NCBI GenBank assembly: GCA_013036105.1
Contig: JAAXCX010000009.1
Span: 53,270 to 117,269, forward strand
Direction of reading: 5' to 3'
Source: Vulcanimicrobiota bacterium
Lineage (GTDB): Bacteria > Vulcanimicrobiota > Vulcanimicrobiia > Vulcanimicrobiales > Vulcanimicrobiaceae
DNA length: 64,000 bases
Below are positions 62,589 through 64,000 of this stretch, piece after piece. The notes under the pieces were generated by a model. That model was not told where the DNA came from, ran no database searches, and saw nothing but the letters and a program-made list of their open reading frames with translations. How positions within the stretch are numbered: the stretch's first letter is position 1; each line of letters opens with the position of its first letter. A program made the translations under genes and the position numbers.

Positions 62589-63907
62589 GCAAGCGCCGTT
62601 TCGATAGCCTGCGCGACGTCGCGGCAATTCTGCGGCGTGAAGAGCGTGCGGTATCCGAGTTTGTTGGCTTCGGCAATGCGGCGGGCGGATGCGGTGACCG
62701 CGCGCACTTCGCCCGATAATCCGAGTTCGCCGAAAGCAACGGCGTCGGCCGGAAGCGGACGGTTGCGGAACGACGACGCGATTGCCAGCGCGATACCCAG
62801 GTCGGCAGCCGGTTCATTCACGCGCAATCCGCCGGCGACCGACGCGTAGACGTCGTGAGAGCCGAGCTGCATACCGACGCGGCGTTCGAGGACGGCGATG
62901 ATCATGGCGAGCCGCCCCTGGTCGACGTTGTTTGCGAGCCGTCGCGGCGTGCCGTAGCTCGTTTCGCCGACGAGCGCCTGAATTTCGATCAGCACCGGGC
63001 GTGAACCGACGATCCCTGCCACGACGCACGAACCGCTGGGGCGGCCATGGCGCCCGGAGAGAAAGAGCTCCGATGGGTTGCCGACCTCGTGAAGACCGTC
63101 GGCCTGCATGGTAAAGACACAGATCTCGTCGATGCTGCCGAACCGGTTTTTGTACGCGCGCAGGATCCGGTGATCGCTGCTGACGTCGCCTTCAAAATAC
63201 AGCACGGTGTCGACCAAATGCTCGAGCAGCCGCGGTCCCGCAATTGCGCCGTCTTTGGTGACGTGGCCAACGACGAATGTGGCGCAGTTCGTGCGTTTTG
63301 AAAACTCCATCGCGGCCTGCGCGCAGTCGCGGACTTGCGTGACGCTGCCGGCGTAAGACTCCGCCTCGGGCAGCCAGACGGTTTGAATTGAGTCGATAAT
63401 CAGCGCGCGCGGCGACAGCTTTTCCATTTCGTCCAGCACGACGCGCAGATTCGTTTCAGGATAGACCAGTATCTCGCGTTCGCCCAGCGCGAGCCGTTCT
63501 GCGCGCAGGCGCACTTGCGCAGCCGATTCTTCGCCGCAGACGTAGACGACCGGGCCGCTCTGGCCAGCCAGATTGGCCGCGATCTGCAGTAACAGCGTAG
63601 ATTTGCCGGCTCCGGGCGGACCGCCGATCAGCGTGACGCTTCCGGGCACGATGCCGCCGCCGAGGACGGCGTCGAATTCACGCAAGCCGGTAGACGATCG
63701 GGTCGTCGCGGAACGATCGACCTCGCGCAGCGGAATCGGGCCGCCTGCCTCCGGCGCGCGGGAGGTTGAGCGCGAGCGGGCCGGCGTCACGCGCATCGGG
63801 CGCTCATCGAACGAATTCCACGCTTCGCACTGCGGGCAGCGTCCGAGCCAGCGCGGCGATTCGAACCCGCACGCCGAGCAGAAGTACACCGAGCGCGCCT
63901 TTGCCAC
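62585..63907 (-). CDS. radA: DNA repair protein RadA
   Basis: 440 residues from GTG 63907 (VAKARSVYFCSACGFESP). An N-terminal C4 zinc finger (CSACG...CPQC), RecA-like ATPase with Walker A GGPPGAGKST, the RadA signature YKNRFGSIDEICVF, and a C-terminal Lon-like domain (DVYASVAGGLRVNEPAADLGIALAIASS). Branch-migration helicase in recombination. No ribosome-binding site is visible; the ORF extends to 63949 but homologues begin at this valine/methionine. Divergent from cmk. Confidence 0.94.
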   Translation of the reverse strand: MAKARSVYFCSACGFESPRWLGRCPQCEAWNSFDERPMRVTPARSRSTSRAPEAGGPIPLREVDRSATTRSSTGLREFDAVLGGGIVPGSVTLIGGPPGAGKSTLLLQIAANLAGQSGPVVYVCGEESAAQVRLRAERLALGEREILVYPETNLRVVLDEMEKLSPRALIIDSIQTVWLPEAESYAGSVTQVRDCAQAAMEFSKRTNCATFVVGHVTKDGAIAGPRLLEHLVDTVLYFEGDVSSDHRILRAYKNRFGSIDEICVFTMQADGLHEVGNPSELFLSGRHGRPSGSCVVAGIVGSRPVLIEIQALVGETSYGTPRRLANNVDQGRLAMIIAVLERRVGMQLGSHDVYASVAGGLRVNEPAADLGIALAIASSFRNRPLPADAVAFGELGLSGEVRAVTASARRIAEANKLGYRTLFTPQNCRDVAQAIETALA

Positions 63908-63952
63908 GCTTGCGCAGTTAGGCGCGCGGCGCGCTCCGGCCTCGCGCAACAG

Positions 63953-64000
63953 ATGGGTGACGTTCCCGCCGACCTGCCGATTGCCATCGACGGTCCCGCC
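63953..64000 (+). CDS. cmk: Cytidylate kinase, first 16 codons (partial)
   Basis: ATG 63953 opens MGDVPADLPIAIDGPA and runs off the window edge. IAIDGPA is the beginning of the cytidylate kinase P-loop motif (IAIDGPAGAGKS). It is divergent from radA with 45 bp between start codons. The call rests on this short motif only. Confidence 0.6.
   Translation, partial: MGDVPADLPIAIDGPA

Noticed and set aside
1..64000. tRNA, rRNA, CRISPR arrays, transposase or phage genes
   Set aside because: Nothing resembling these was seen by eye in either strand; a covariance or HMM scan was not possible here.

Overview
This is a chromosomal segment of a GC-rich (roughly 60 %), Gram-negative-type bacterium. It has outer-membrane machinery (two TolC-family proteins, an RND pump, a LolA-like protein), a meso-diaminopimelate branch (DapD), many GTG/TTG starts and very tight gene packing. 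The gene style (OpcA with Zwf, a transaldolase-phosphoglucose isomerase fusion, PDZ-GAF receptors, many short exported proteins of unknown function) would fit the Eremiobacterota/WPS-2 group or a relative. That placement is inference only: no rRNA, tRNA or other phylogenetic marker was seen. No phage, insertion sequence with a transposase, or CRISPR array was seen.

Layout. 0-4.5 kb (+): cell-wall sugar recycling, anmK, a BadF-type sugar kinase, murQ and a translationally coupled DUF4127 protein. 4.5-11.8 kb (-): two-component system, RND pump, TolC and a lipoprotein adaptor in one operon. 11.8-15.8 kb: exported protein, divergent polysaccharide deacetylase, flavin reductase, PDZ/membrane/GAF receptor. 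15.7-22.7 kb (-): propionyl-CoA to succinyl-CoA module (epimerase, mutase large subunit, biotin carboxylase-BCCP fusion, small associated ORF, carboxyltransferase) with fabI inside it. One + strand gene sits in this block and encodes a lipoprotein signal-peptidase fold lacking both catalytic residues. 22.7-25.8 kb: diguanylate cyclase, small exported and membrane proteins, a DUF59 iron-sulfur assembly factor. 25.9-31.6 kb (+): clpC, a secreted protein that seems to start at CTG, a large exported protein, a WYL regulator. 31.6-38.9 kb (+): a hairpin-rich intergenic region, then an operon of two exported proteins plus hutH, a VOC protein, hutU, hutI and hutF. 38.9-46.2 kb: secreted HELAH protein, a beta-lactamase-fold hydrolase, and a LolA-like/TetR/HlyD/TolC operon behind an 18-bp palindrome. 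46.1-55.3 kb (-): the complete oxidative and non-oxidative pentose phosphate set (tkt, tal-pgi, gnd, zwf, opcA, pgl), interrupted by a small element with terminal inverted repeats. 55.3-64 kb: dapD, an F420/NADP oxidoreductase-like gene, and a - strand operon radA-ftcD-DUF1003-M16-aldehyde dehydrogenase-small membrane protein. The first codons of cmk lie at the right edge.

The strongest unusual signals are: (1) a repeat family with conserved flanks (TGTCAT..TGAGC / GTCGAAGGG) around a variable GC-rich stem, translated in frame inside HutI and the biotin carboxylase fusion, and overlapping the stop of a small ORF and the start of the carboxylase; (2) the degenerate signal-peptidase lipoprotein; (3) a 164-bp MITE-like element in the pentose phosphate operon; (4) a set of hairpins with complementary loops upstream of the hut operon; (5) the DUF4127 gene coupled to murQ.
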